DNA of 33,858 nt, from positions 1-33,858 of the forward strand of contig NZ_JABSQR010000044.1 of NCBI RefSeq assembly GCF_013215705.1, in the 5' to 3' direction. Position 1 is the first letter of the stretch. Each line of letters begins with the position of its first letter. Under the pieces are notes generated by a model, which saw only the letters and a list, made by a program, of their open reading frames with translations, was not told the origin of the DNA and did no database searches. This document shows positions 7,953 to 17,031 of this stretch, one piece after another. Both the position numbers and the translations under genes were made by a program. This stretch comes from Moritella sp. Lineage in GTDB: Bacteria > Pseudomonadota > Gammaproteobacteria > Enterobacterales > Moritellaceae.

Positions 7953-8243
7953 TTGGTGGCTATTTATTGTTTACAGTTAAACTCAAGTTTGAGAGGGCCA
8001 CCAAATTTTAGAAGGCGTCTACATCCGCTTAAACATAAAGAAAAACAACCGCAATAGTATGGTCATAAGCCATCGCCCCAAATCAGGCATCATCGAGAAT
8101 AACGGCCTTAACCTATTAATATTAACGTCAATAATAAAGCATTAATGGCCGACATTGCCGCGGCTAATTAATCAATCGAAAACAGCCACAGCTAAATTTT
8201 TGATTGCAGTTCTACCGCTGTTCTTATTAAGATAAAAAGATTT
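7953..8243. other. Intergenic region, 291 bases
   Basis: Lies between the convergent LysR gene and the secreted beta-trefoil gene. It contains TTGGTGGC (7953-7960) paired with GCCACCAA (7997-8004), a long-loop inverted repeat next to the LysR stop that could act in termination, although no good T-run follows. Nothing else is supported. Confidence 0.35.
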
Positions 8244-8822
8244 CTACTTTTCTATGATACCAGCTACAAATTGCCACTCTATACGTTCTGAAGGGGTGTT
8301 ATTACATATTTGTAACGTCAGCGCACGCCATCGGTGAAGCGATGATGACGTTTGATCAGAGCGTTCACCCGCGGTAATACATAGATCGGAATTTCTTAGT
8401 GTAATACGGCCGTTAAGCCAGTTGAATAGTTGTAATGGCGCCGCTTGCAAAAAATTGGAATGCTCTCCGCAGTCTCTTGCCATTAGAGACGAACCAGGCA
8501 AAGCACGTGTATGAGGTGCGATCGCTGTAACGCATTTATCATATGCAGGTAAATATATTTGTCCGTTATTGAAAACCGACATAGCCTGATCTTTGTATAA
8601 TCCAGACTTACAATTATGAGCGATAAGCGGTAAATCCAGTCTTTCGTACGGACTAAAGCCGATTACATCGATGCAAAAACCATCGCTAGGACGGTCTAAA
8701 TTAGACTTTAACTTTATATTACCAACGGTGCCAGAGGCTGCTTCTTTCGCGGTGTCAGATTGTGCATAAGCGCTACTTGTCATAAGCACAGCAATTAAAG
8801 CTGTTATTACTGATTGTTTCAT
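8244..8822 (-). CDS. Secreted ricin-B-like beta-trefoil protein
   Basis: The protein has a Sec signal peptide (MKQSVITALIAVLMTSSAYA, cleavage probably after AYA). The mature part of about 170 residues is Cys-rich, with three repeats reading like a ricin-B beta-trefoil: FCIDV, KCVTA and LCITAG, each followed by a second Cys strand (AHNCK, ARDCG, LQICN). The last unit ends EWQF, like the QxW end of this fold. Such domains bind sugars or act as accessory parts of secreted toxins and hydrolases. There is no catalytic domain, so it may be a stand-alone lectin. I chose the ATG at 8822 because AGGGAT lies just upstream; an ATG at 8837 would add five residues before the signal peptide. Function unknown. 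Confidence 0.6.
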   Translation of the reverse strand: MKQSVITALIAVLMTSSAYAQSDTAKEAASGTVGNIKLKSNLDRPSDGFCIDVIGFSPYERLDLPLIAHNCKSGLYKDQAMSVFNNGQIYLPAYDKCVTAIAPHTRALPGSSLMARDCGEHSNFLQAAPLQLFNWLNGRITLRNSDLCITAGERSDQTSSSLHRWRALTLQICNNTPSERIEWQFVAGIIEK

Positions 8823-8837
8823 AATATCCCTATTCAT

Positions 8838-9196
8838 ATATCCAGATTTAGATTGTTGGCATTAATTTTTGCTTTATTTTCATGTTGTAGATAAATGCTG
8901 TCGTTTCAACGGTCGGTAAACAATTGGTAAGGTAATGACAATGCACTCACCCGATTTAGTCATTGCTTGCCCGTGTCTTTATAGCCAGAAGTCGCATTGG
9001 TATTTCAGCTGTTTTATTTTCGTGTTCAGACTATATTGCTGAACTCGCTGCTAATACGACATTTATGATTATATCGTCATTAATATTTTTACGATTGATA
9101 TTTTTTACGGTTTAGCATGTTACAAATATATAAAGCTAAATCATAAGCATACACAACAAATATTAATAATTAATACTAACCGCGATGGAGAGTCAC
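8838..9196. other. Intergenic region, about 360 bases
   Basis: AT-rich divergent promoter region between the beta-trefoil gene and the PPOX-family gene. I see no further gene. The GGAGAG ribosome site of the PPOX gene is at its right end. Confidence 0.4.
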
Positions 9197-9763
9197 ATGG
9201 GAAAGCAGTTTTCAGCGTTAACAGAGCAACATATTGAATTCATTGGCAAACAGCGCCTTTATTTTGTCGGCACTGCAGCTGATACTGGCAATGTAAACCT
9301 TTCACCTAAAGGTGGAGACTCCCTTCGAGTCATAGATACCAACACCCTTGCTTGGCTTAACCTGACTGGTAGTGGCAATGAGTCAGCTTCTCACGTGATA
9401 ATAAATCCACGCATGACAGTCATGTTTTGCGCTTTTGAAGGGGCACCTTTGATCCTGCGTGCTTATGGCAATGCAAAAGTAATCCATCAAAAAGATCCTG
9501 AATGGGATAAATACTGCGCGCTATTCCCACACAGTGTTGCGGCCCGACAAATATTTATTTTAAATATCGAAATGGTTCAATCATCTTGTGGCAAGTCTGT
9601 ACCTTACTTCAATTATAATGAAGATCGCGATGACTTAGCTAACTGGTCTACTAGTCAAGGTAAAGAGGGTATTGAAAAATATTGGATTAAAAAAAATCAG
9701 CAAAGTATTGATGGTTTTGAAACTGAAATAGTGGAACGAACAGGCATTGATATGAATGCTTAA
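9197..9763 (+). CDS. Pyridoxamine-5'-phosphate-oxidase-family (PPOX) FMN protein
   Basis: A 188-residue split-barrel flavin-binding protein. NVNLSPKGGDSLRVID and ASHVIINPRMTVMFCAF are the usual PPOX-class strands and helix, and LILRAYGNAKVI is the second barrel part. Members of this group are mostly uncharacterised FMN- or F420-type oxidoreductases; this is not PdxH, which has a different C-terminus. The ATG at 9197 is preferred over 9185 because GGAGAG lies 4 bases before it. It is followed after 48 bases by a LysR gene on the same strand and then wrbA, suggesting a redox or quinone-stress role. The substrate is unknown. Confidence 0.75.
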   Translation: MGKQFSALTEQHIEFIGKQRLYFVGTAADTGNVNLSPKGGDSLRVIDTNTLAWLNLTGSGNESASHVIINPRMTVMFCAFEGAPLILRAYGNAKVIHQKDPEWDKYCALFPHSVAARQIFILNIEMVQSSCGKSVPYFNYNEDRDDLANWSTSQGKEGIEKYWIKKNQQSIDGFETEIVERTGIDMNA

Positions 9764-9811
9764 AGCGGCCAGCGTGACGTAATATATCCAAATAACATTC
9801 AAGGAAAGAAG

Positions 9812-10702
9812 ATGATGTCTACACGTATAACGCTTGAAATGTGGCGTGCATTTATATCGGTAGCAGAGAAAGGTAGTAGTGTCAAAGCAGCTAAAACGCT
9901 GAATAAAAGCCAATCGGCCATTTGTCATAGTATCAAAAAAATGGAGTCTATTTTAGGTAACGCTTTATTTACGATTGAAGGTCGACGTTCGGTATTAACG
10001 GAACTTGGTTGTAGCTTATTACCTAAAGCACAAAGACTGCAAAATAATGCCTTGCAAATAGAAATGCTCGCGAGAAAATATCAGGGGCATCTTATCAATG
10101 AATTAAATATTGCAGTGGACGTGTTACTGCCACACCCTTTTATTTGTGAAGTTATCGACCGTTTTAATTTAGTCTTTCCCAATGTATCCCTGCAGATCTA
10201 TGAAACGTCATTGTCCGGTGCTAGCGCCCTACTTTCAACCGGTTCCGTATCTTTAGCTATCGCGAGTAATTTGCCCAAAAATATAATTTTAGAATCGTTA
10301 ATGGAAATAGACATGCTATGCGTATGCTCATCAGAATCACCGTTAGCGACACAGACGGACGTCGAACAGGATGATTTAAAAGCGTACCGACACTTAATCA
10401 TTCGTGATTCAGGTAATCAAGATTTTGACAGTGGTTGGCTAGGTTCGCATAACCGTTTAACAACCAGCAGTACCCTTATGGCCGAAAACTGTATCTTAAA
10501 AAACCTCGGGTTTGGTTGGTTACCCGAACATTTAGCCAGACCTCATCTAAACCAAGGTACCCTCGTGACGGTTGACCTCACTAAAGGTGCCAGCCGCATC
10601 GTCAGATTACAGATGGGCATGAATGCTGACTTAGCCCGCTCCGCTGAAGTAAATACCTTATTTGAACTCTTCAGTGCGCTTAAGGATGTCGATTTCAAAT
10701 AA
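9812..10702 (+). CDS. LysR-family transcriptional regulator
   Basis: A 296-residue LysR-type regulator. The N-terminal helix-turn-helix reads SSVKAAKTLNKSQSAICHSI, followed by the characteristic LFTIEGRRSVLTELG linker, and a periplasmic-binding-protein-like effector domain starts near residue 93 (LNIAVDVLLPHPFICEVI). An AAGGAAAG ribosome site precedes two consecutive ATGs at 9812 and 9815; either may be used. It lies 48 bases after the PPOX gene and 168 bases before wrbA, all on one strand, so it may control one or both. It is not closely similar to the LysR at 7071. Effector unknown. Confidence 0.8.
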   Translation: MMSTRITLEMWRAFISVAEKGSSVKAAKTLNKSQSAICHSIKKMESILGNALFTIEGRRSVLTELGCSLLPKAQRLQNNALQIEMLARKYQGHLINELNIAVDVLLPHPFICEVIDRFNLVFPNVSLQIYETSLSGASALLSTGSVSLAIASNLPKNIILESLMEIDMLCVCSSESPLATQTDVEQDDLKAYRHLIIRDSGNQDFDSGWLGSHNRLTTSSTLMAENCILKNLGFGWLPEHLARPHLNQGTLVTVDLTKGASRIVRLQMGMNADLARSAEVNTLFELFSALKDVDFK

Positions 10703-10870
10703 TTAGTTCAGTTCCTACATATCAGCCCTTTCTTCACTCAATCATATCCTCCTCATTTTATGACTAGTTACTACCTGTTTTTTTCAATATATATATGTAA
10801 ATAAACCCATTAATATTTATTTCATCACATATTTTTTTGAATTAATTACCTAAAAACATAAGGGAATGTT

Positions 10871-11470
10871 ATGACAAAAGTACTCGTTATTTATTACTCA
10901 AGTTATGGTCATATAGAACTGATGGCAAATTCGATAGCGGAAGGGGCTATCTCTATTTCGGGGATGGAGGTAGACATAAAGCGTGTAGCCGAATTAATGC
11001 CTGATGATGTAGCAAAACAAGCCGGGATCAAATTAGAGCAACAGGCTCCTTATGCAAAACCTGAAGACTTGGCAAACTATGATGCGATAATCTTTGGCAC
11101 ACCCACACGATTCGGCAATATGGCGGCTCAAATGAGAAACTTCCTGGATCAAACTGGCGGGCTATGGTCCGAAGGTAAACTGATCGGGAAAATTGGCAGT
11201 GTATTTACCTCAACAGGTACTGGCGGTGGTAATGAAACCACGATTCAATCTTTTCATACCACCTTATTCCATCACGGCATGGTCGTCGTCGGTCTGCCAT
11301 ATTCAGCACCGGATTTAGGTGATATATCTGAAGTCAAAGGGGGATCGCCGTTAGGCGCCGCATGTATTGCTGGGCCTGATGGTTCTAGACAACCGTCCGA
11401 CAAAGAAATGGCATTAGCCTTCTTTCAAGGCCAGCATGTCGCCAAACTAGCGCGTAAGTTAAGTGCATAA
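10871..11470 (+). CDS. wrbA: NAD(P)H:quinone oxidoreductase WrbA
   Basis: A 199-residue flavodoxin-fold protein matching WrbA in length and motifs. [20 protein letters not shown] is the FMN phosphate loop; [20 protein letters not shown] and [19 protein letters not shown] are hallmark segments, and [11 protein letters not shown] lies near the active site. WrbA forms FMN-bound tetramers and reduces quinones by two electrons, limiting semiquinone stress in the cytoplasm. An AAGGGA ribosome site precedes the ATG. It sits between a LysR gene and a broken transporter gene. The name is secure. Confidence 0.93.
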   Translation: MTKVLVIYYSSYGHIELMANSIAEGAISISGMEVDIKRVAELMPDDVAKQAGIKLEQQAPYAKPEDLANYDAIIFGTPTRFGNMAAQMRNFLDQTGGLWSEGKLIGKIGSVFTSTGTGGGNETTIQSFHTTLFHHGMVVVGLPYSAPDLGDISEVKGGSPLGAACIAGPDGSRQPSDKEMALAFFQGQHVAKLARKLSA

Positions 11471-11535
11471 AAAGATTAATTTTATAAAAAACAAACATTA
11501 ATAATGTTGTAAATATCCTTGAGGAAAACTAACTA

Positions 11536-12474
11536 ATGTTCTCTTTTGACAGTAACAAAAAAGCTCACCTATTAATGGTGACATGGTCAATACTCATTGC
11601 AAGTTCATTTCCTGCTGCGTCGCTGATTGTCGGTAAAATTGATACGACAAGCATAACGGCTTTAAGGTTTATCATTAGTAGTTGTTTGTTTTTTATATTT
11701 ATATCTATATCTTTTAAATTCAAAATTAAATTACCAAAAATAAAAGATTTCATATGCTACTCGACATTATCAGCTTGTTTAGTTTTTTATTTTTGGTCTC
11801 TATTTAAAGCATTAGAAACAACCACACCATTACATACCGGAATATTGTTCACCTCGGTGCCATTATTTACGGCGTTAATATCCAATCAGATTTTTAAAGT
11901 TAAAATATCCAAACATATTAAAACGGCTCTGCTTCTTGGTGCTGTTGGTGCGATATGGGCCGTTTTAAAAGGGGATATCGAGTTACTGTCTGCCTTTTCT
12001 TTTAATTCTGGCGATCAGACTTTTATATTTGGTTGTATAACCTTCGCATTTTATGGACCTTTTGTTAATTTTTCCAAGAAAAAAGGCATGTTAACGGCAT
12101 CTTCTGCTGTAATCACATTTTGTGATAATGCTGATTGGTAGTATTGCATTGATAGCGATAGCGCTAATTGAACAGAAAGGCGAACTACAATGGGGCATAC
12201 TTAACTATCAAGATTACTTAACTCTATTATACCTCTCAATCTTCACAACTATTATTACTTTTTGGCAAATACATATTGCACACAGATACTCGACGCGACT
12301 ATTGTCATGTCTTACAGTTACCTAATACCAAGTATGGTATTGCTAATCGATATTTTCATCTATGGTAATGCTGCGCCTCCATCTGTATTCCTGGGCATCA
12401 TGTTTACGTTCATCGCATTAATATTAATTAATCATGAATTTAAAATCCCGCGCTCTTTTAGTCACTCAAAATGA
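11536..12474 (+). pseudogene. EamA/DMT-family transporter, two compensating frameshifts
   Basis: The reading starts at 11536 (AGGAAAA upstream) and gives about 195 residues of an EamA transporter (SSFPAASLIVGKIDTTSITA, a membrane-helix-rich chain). It breaks at a TTTT run near 12117-12120. With three Ts the frame continues as FVIMLIGSIALIAIALIEQK through TFWQIHIAHRYS. A one-base loss near 12290 then shifts back to the first frame, DATIVMSYSYLIPSMVLL, to the stop at 12474. The restored protein would be about 312 residues with ten helices. The two shifts lie about 170 bases apart and compensate each other, so this is either a fresh pseudogene or a pair of sequencing or assembly errors. The start of the second half is the affected part. 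Confidence 0.8.
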
Positions 12475-12570
12475 ACGGTGTTGTTAATATAATCACTAAT
12501 GATTAGCGATTTTATGCAATATTCAAACTAAGTTGTTAGATTTATACTAAAAAACTATTCAACCATACGG

Positions 12571-13203
12571 ATGGGAAACAATATGCCTAAAATTAAAATA
12601 GAATTTTATCATGACGCAGTATGTGGGTGGTGTTACCTATTAAGCCCGCGCCTTAGGAACCTACTAAAAAATAAAAACATAGAAATTCAACAACGTTGCT
12701 TTGTATTGCAACGTAACGATGAAGAAATGGTGCAACGCTTTGGATCTTTAACATCCGCTAAATTCGAGATCTTAACCCATTGGGAATCATGCAAAGCTCA
12801 AGCCGATGATCCCAGTAGTATCAATATAGAAGGTATGCGAGCTACGTCATTTTCTTATCCTAGCGGTTACCTAGCAGCATTAGGGGCGAAAACAGCCGAG
12901 CTAATGGGTGACAGTAATACACATTGGGATTATTTCGATGAAATACAGCGCCAACATTTGCTGCTGAATTCGAATATTGCTGATACCGAGGTGATCATAG
13001 CAACAGCCAAAATAATAGGGTTAGATCCAATCGAGTTTAGCAATACGTTATTTAGTGACAAAGTGAAACAAGCCGTAGAAAAAGATATACGTCAGGCGAA
13101 TAAGTTGGGGATCAGAACAATCCCCACCATAGTCATTAACGGTGAAAAAGTTATTTCTCAAGCATTGACTAATCAACAATTAGACGCGTTATTTAGTCAA
13201 TAG
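12571..13203 (+). CDS. DsbA-family thiol oxidoreductase, FrnE-like
   Basis: A 210-residue DsbA-like thioredoxin-fold protein without a signal peptide, so it acts in the cytoplasm. C18-G-W-C21 is the redox centre, an inserted helical domain follows, and the cis-proline loop is RTIPTIVINGEKV near the C-terminus. It resembles FrnE and other 2-hydroxychromene-2-carboxylate-isomerase-like DsbA proteins linked to oxidative stress. A second ATG at 12583 (MPKIKIEF) is possible and has GGGA 8 bases before it, so the start is uncertain by four residues. It fits the neighbouring WrbA/PPOX redox genes. A bidirectional hairpin terminator follows. Confidence 0.8.
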   Translation: MGNNMPKIKIEFYHDAVCGWCYLLSPRLRNLLKNKNIEIQQRCFVLQRNDEEMVQRFGSLTSAKFEILTHWESCKAQADDPSSINIEGMRATSFSYPSGYLAALGAKTAELMGDSNTHWDYFDEIQRQHLLLNSNIADTEVIIATAKIIGLDPIEFSNTLFSDKVKQAVEKDIRQANKLGIRTIPTIVINGEKVISQALTNQQLDALFSQ

Positions 13204-13278
13204 CAGCACTTGAACAGCACTTTTGTATTTAAGCCATGGCTCATCATGTGGGTTTTATGATGAATAAATTGAAGTGAA

Positions 13279-13302
13279 AAAACGGCTTATAAAAGCCGTT
13301 TT
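13279..13302 (+). terminator. Bidirectional intrinsic terminator
   Basis: A perfect 10-base stem AAAACGGCTT / AAGCCGTTTT with a 4-base loop ends in a T-run on both strands. It separates the convergent DsbA-family gene (+) and the phn permease operon (-). Confidence 0.85.
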
Positions 13303-13357
13303 ATGTAGTCTTACTTAATGACTTACCCCTTCGCATAAACAAGATCATTCATAGTGA

Positions 13358-14215
13358 TTAAATAATCTTATTTCGAATATGGACGACGACGATTTCAGCT
13401 ATTATCACCACGGTAAAAATACTCACCAATACCATCGCTACTTTTTGCCATTCAAATAGGTTTTGTGCATCATTGAGAATAACCCCAATGCCACCAGCAC
13501 CGACCAGACCTAATACCGCAGATTCACGGACATTAATATCCCAGCGGAATAGAATAATCGAGTAGAACGCTGGCATGACTTGTGGCCAGTAACCTTTAAG
13601 TAGAATACTCATCCATGATGCCCCCGTTGCTCTCAGTGCCTCAATCGGTCCGACATTCACTTCTGCCAGTGCTTCTGCTAAAAGTTTACCAACAAAACCA
13701 ATACTACGGATGGCAATTGCCATGATACCAGCCAAAAGACCAGGACCAAACAGTGCAATAAACAGCAATGCCCAAACCAGTGAATTGACCGAGCGCGTCG
13801 CTACCAATAATACTTGAGCAATCCAGTTTAGCGTTTTATTCGGTGTAATATTAGGCGCATTAAGCAGCGCTAATGGAATCGCAAAGATCAGTGTAAATAA
13901 GGTGCCCAGTGTTGCAATATTCAATGTTTCGATCATGGCTTCATGAATAGACTCGGGATAAAAAGCATAATCCAATGGCATCATACGTTCAAACATATCG
14001 GCAAACTGAGCGGGAGCGTCATATAGAAACTCGGGAATAACCTCAACAGTTTGCCATGACCATACGATTGCCGAAACTAAGCATAAATAGATGGCAAAAC
14101 GGGCGATACGCTCACTTGATGTAAAGCGTTGCCACTCTTTGTCAACATGAGACATATTGTCAACGTGAGGTATATTTTCTACATGAGACTTATTATTGAT
14201 ATGTGCAGCTGTCAT
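13358..14215 (-). CDS. phnE: Phosphonate-type ABC transporter permease (second PhnE)
   Basis: A 285-residue inner-membrane permease of the PhnE family with about six membrane helices. The coupling segment around AEALAEVNVGPIEALRATGA contacts the PhnC ATPase. It pairs with the other permease upstream to make the channel. The start at 14215 overlaps the preceding stop in a TAATG junction, so translation is coupled. The N-terminal cytoplasmic tail contains three imperfect 6-residue repeats (HVENIP, HVDNMS, HVDKEW), encoded by an 18-base tandem repeat, which is not usual in PhnE proteins. It is the last gene of the phnD-phnC-phnE-phnE operon. The exact substrate (phosphonate, phosphite or a phosphate ester) is set by PhnD, not by this subunit. 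Confidence 0.88.
   Translation of the reverse strand: MTAAHINNKSHVENIPHVDNMSHVDKEWQRFTSSERIARFAIYLCLVSAIVWSWQTVEVIPEFLYDAPAQFADMFERMMPLDYAFYPESIHEAMIETLNIATLGTLFTLIFAIPLALLNAPNITPNKTLNWIAQVLLVATRSVNSLVWALLFIALFGPGLLAGIMAIAIRSIGFVGKLLAEALAEVNVGPIEALRATGASWMSILLKGYWPQVMPAFYSIILFRWDINVRESAVLGLVGAGGIGVILNDAQNLFEWQKVAMVLVSIFTVVIIAEIVVVHIRNKII
14142..14195 (-). repeat. 18-base in-frame tandem repeat, three copies
   Basis: Three imperfect 18-base units (14142-14159, 14160-14177, 14178-14195) around the core CAACATGAGACATATT lie inside the second phnE and encode the H-V-[DE]-[NK] hexapeptide repeats of its N-terminal tail. Since 18 is a multiple of three, copy changes would keep the frame. Confidence 0.75.
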
Positions 14216-15012
14216 TAGAAAACCCTCCTAACAATATTGGAAAGAAATTCACCAACTAAAATAAGCGCAATAATGGTGATTAAAATAGCAGAGACGAAAT
14301 CATAATCAAAGCGTTGAAAAGCGGAGAATAATGTACCACCTAGCCCACCCGCACCGACAATCCCCACCATAGTGGAGTTACGTAGATTAGAATCAAGTTG
14401 ATAGCTCGCAAAACCAATGAAACGAGTAAAAACTTGTGGTAATACGGCATATAAGATCACACAGGCAAAGCTGGCACCCGTGGCGCGAATAGCTTCAACG
14501 GATTTAAGCGAAATTTCTTCAATGGCTTCAGCAAACAGTTTGGCAATAAAGCCAATGGAAGCGAATACCAAGGTTAAGATCCCTGCGAGAGCCCCAAAAC
14601 CGACCGCTTTTACAAATAGGATCGCGATGATCACGGGATGAAAAGAACGGCATAATGCGATAAAGCCACGAACAGGTGTTGAAACGATGGCTGGCATCAT
14701 GTTACGCGCTGCCATCAGTCCAAGGAAAAGCGAAATTACAATACCAATTAAACTTGAGATAATTGCAATTTGTAGACTTTCCAGTAACCCACTGAATAAT
14801 AAACCAGAGCGTGAAAAATTAGGTGGAAACATACGAGAAAGTAAACGCTCGCTTTCACTAAAACCAATCACTAGCCGTTCGAAAGTCAAACCTAAGGTTG
14901 ATAAGCTATAAAACAGATAACCAATAATAGCCGCGATAATTAGCCTATTTGTCCACGATGCTTTAAATGGGTTTTCTCGGTTTGGGGACGTGTTTGGGGT
15001 TAATCCAGCCAT
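14215..15012 (-). CDS. phnE: Phosphonate-type ABC transporter permease (first PhnE)
   Basis: A 265-residue PhnE-family permease with about six membrane helices. The coupling-loop sequence [20 protein letters not shown] and the C-terminal [18 protein letters not shown] are typical. The ATG at 15012 lies inside the end of phnC (13-base overlap) with a strong GGAGG site 6 bases upstream, so it is translationally coupled. It forms the membrane channel together with the second PhnE. Two permease genes in one operon are common in PhnCDEE clusters of marine bacteria and cyanobacteria. Confidence 0.88.
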   Translation of the reverse strand: MAGLTPNTSPNRENPFKASWTNRLIIAAIIGYLFYSLSTLGLTFERLVIGFSESERLLSRMFPPNFSRSGLLFSGLLESLQIAIISSLIGIVISLFLGLMAARNMMPAIVSTPVRGFIALCRSFHPVIIAILFVKAVGFGALAGILTLVFASIGFIAKLFAEAIEEISLKSVEAIRATGASFACVILYAVLPQVFTRFIGFASYQLDSNLRNSTMVGIVGAGGLGGTLFSAFQRFDYDFVSAILITIIALILVGEFLSNIVRRVF

Positions 15013-15770
15013 GATTCACCTCCATAAATAACTTTAAGGTCTTCTTCTGTAATACCTTCGGGACTACCGTCGTAATGGACAGTACCATTACACATACCGA
15101 TGATGCGTTTAGCATAACGTTTGGCCAAATTCACATCATGCATGTTAACCAATACAGGAATATTTTTTTGTTGTGCAAAGGTTTCCATTAACTCCATAAT
15201 TTCAACGGCCGTTTTCGGATCGAGTGATGATGTTGGTTCATCAGCAAGTAAAATATATGGGTCTTGCATAATTGCTCGCGCGATGCCTACACGTTGTCTT
15301 TGTCCACCCGACAAGCTATCCGCACGTTGATTCGTAAACTCAGACAGTCCAACAAAATCTAATAATTCAAAGGCTTTATTAAGATCGGCTTGAGCGTAAT
15401 TTCGTCGCCAAGCATTCCAAGCTGTCATATAACCAAGACGACCACTGAGTACATTCTCAATCACGGTTAATCTTTCAACCAGGTTATATTCTTGGAAAAC
15501 CATACCGATATGACGACGCTGTTTGCGTAATGCTTTACCTTTTAGTTGGGTAAGGTCTACACCTTCAAAAATAATTTCACCTTTACTGGGATCGTTGAGG
15601 CGATTAATACAACGCAGTAGCGTACTTTTACCCGTACCTGAAGGACCAATGATAGCGATGATGCCAGGTTTGTCGATGTCGATATTAATACCTTTAAGAA
15701 TGGGCTTACCGGCCACATATTCATGATAAAGGTTGTTGATCTTTATTCCGTCATAGCTTGCTACGGCCAT
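15000..15770 (-). CDS. phnC: Phosphonate-type ABC transporter ATPase PhnC
   Basis: A 256-residue ABC ATPase with all motifs: Walker [10 protein letters not shown] at about 42-50, Q-loop [13 protein letters not shown], signature LSGGQRQR, Walker B ILLADEP, and the switch histidine in NMHDVNLA. The spacing and the [20 protein letters not shown] segment are characteristic of PhnC. It powers import through the two PhnE subunits on the inner face of the membrane. AAGGA lies 9 bases before the ATG. A 121-base gap with a strong hairpin separates it from phnD. Confidence 0.93.
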   Translation of the reverse strand: MAVASYDGIKINNLYHEYVAGKPILKGINIDIDKPGIIAIIGPSGTGKSTLLRCINRLNDPSKGEIIFEGVDLTQLKGKALRKQRRHIGMVFQEYNLVERLTVIENVLSGRLGYMTAWNAWRRNYAQADLNKAFELLDFVGLSEFTNQRADSLSGGQRQRVGIARAIMQDPYILLADEPTSSLDPKTAVEIMELMETFAQQKNIPVLVNMHDVNLAKRYAKRIIGMCNGTVHYDGSPEGITEEDLKVIYGGESWLD

Positions 15771-15800
15771 AGTGCTGCTTCCTTGTCGAATTTTTGAATG

Positions 15801-15829
15801 ATCTATGCCCTACCCGAGAGAGCATAGAT
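15801..15829 (-). promoter_or_regulatory. Intercistronic hairpin between phnD and phnC
   Basis: ATCTATGC / GCATAGAT form a perfect 8-base stem around a 13-base loop just after phnD. Such hairpins often protect the binding-protein message and limit read-through so that PhnD exceeds its transporter. On the minus (coding) strand it lacks a clear T-run, so I call it a processing or attenuation element rather than a terminator. Confidence 0.45.
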
Positions 15830-15891
15830 TTTTCACTAGATTGATTTATTAGATATGAACTAACTGATTAAGTGATTAATCGATTAAGTAC

Positions 15892-16932
15892 TTACTGAGT
15901 TTTGGCGAGTTTTGCTAACGCGGCCGCTTTTTTCTTAGCACGCTTGGCTGCGTCTTTTTCTGCTAACTTTTTCAGACCTGTTTTTGTATATGCAGTACCC
16001 GTTGCATGAGCGATATCACGGATCACCCCCCACTCTTCTTTATAAGTGATTGGCGCGAAACGGTCAGCACCTTTGAATGATGCTCTCATTTCGTCTGTGA
16101 AGCGGTAGCTATAGAAAGCTTCTTGGATTTTTTTAGCCAGTTCCGGTTTCAAGTTATGTGCGTAACCAAAAGCTGATGTAGGGAAACGTGGGCTACGATA
16201 AATAATTTTGAGTACCGAACCATCTACACGACCAGCGTCAACCATACGGTCGTATACATCGGAAGCCACAGGTGCAGCATCGTAATCACCGTTGAATACG
16301 CCAAGAATGGATTGGTCATGCTTACCTGAATAAAATACTTTGTAGTCGACGTCAGGGACCAGACCTTCAGCAGGGAAGAGAGCTCGGGGAGCTAAGTTAC
16401 CTGAGTTCGATGATGCGGAAGTATGCGCCACTTTTTTACCTTTAAGATCAGCCATTGAGTTAATGCCGCTATCTTTACGTACAATCGTGATCAGATTGTA
16501 ACCGTGGAAACCTTTCTCATCCCCTTTAACTGCAATGGGTACATAACCGGCGAGGTTTACTGCATAACCTGTTGGACCGGTAGAGAAACCTGCGACATGA
16601 AGGCGACCTGAACGCATCGCTTCAACTTGTGCAGAGTTTGAGTGTACGGTGTAGTAGATCACGCGTTTACCTGTGATTTTACTTAAATGCGCTTGAAAAT
16701 CTGCAAATGCATCTTTATAAAGAGCGGGGTCTTCTACAGGTGTATAGGTAAAGACCAACGTACTTGGATCACTCCAGTCACTTGGGTCTTTGGGGGTGTC
16801 GGCAACTAAGTCCATATTTTCATCACAGTATCTATCGTCTAGTACGCCACGACTAGCACATTCACTTGCCATAGTGATGGAGGGGAATAATAGTGAACTA
16901 ACGATTAACAATCCTTTAACGCAGATTTTCAT
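15892..16932 (-). CDS. phnD: Periplasmic phosphonate-type binding protein PhnD
   Basis: A 346-residue PhnD-family solute-binding protein with a signal peptide (MKICVKGLLIVSSLLFPSIT, cleavage probably after TMA). LVFTYTPVEDPALYKDAF opens the binding fold. The loop HTSASSNSGNLAPRALF is the usual oxyanion site for the phosphonate or phosphate group, and SARF-like RSPRFPTSAFGYAHNL follows. The last ~25 residues are an Ala/Lys-rich tail (EKDAAKRAKKKAAALAKLAK) not usual in the family. An AAGG site lies 8 bases before the ATG. It is first in phnD-phnC-phnE-phnE and has its own sigma-54 promoter. Binding could be to a phosphonate, phosphite or small phosphate ester; the nearby phosphodiesterase makes an ester or its product plausible. 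Confidence 0.88.
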   Translation of the reverse strand: MKICVKGLLIVSSLLFPSITMASECASRGVLDDRYCDENMDLVADTPKDPSDWSDPSTLVFTYTPVEDPALYKDAFADFQAHLSKITGKRVIYYTVHSNSAQVEAMRSGRLHVAGFSTGPTGYAVNLAGYVPIAVKGDEKGFHGYNLITIVRKDSGINSMADLKGKKVAHTSASSNSGNLAPRALFPAEGLVPDVDYKVFYSGKHDQSILGVFNGDYDAAPVASDVYDRMVDAGRVDGSVLKIIYRSPRFPTSAFGYAHNLKPELAKKIQEAFYSYRFTDEMRASFKGADRFAPITYKEEWGVIRDIAHATGTAYTKTGLKKLAEKDAAKRAKKKAAALAKLAKTQ

Positions 16933-16975
16933 ATTCGAACCTTATTTTTACTATTGTTGGAATTAATTAACTATT

Positions 16976-16991
16976 TGCATAGTTTGTGCCA
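16976..16991 (-). promoter_or_regulatory. Sigma-54 (-24/-12) promoter of the phnD operon
   Basis: On the minus strand the sequence reads TGGCACAAACTATGCA, matching the consensus TGGCAC-N5-TTGCA, with GG and GC separated by exactly 10 bases. Transcription would start near 16965, about 30 bases before the phnD ATG. Confidence 0.8.
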
Positions 16992-17031
16992 GCTTTAATA
17001 CACTTACAAATCAATAGATTAAAATAAATAC

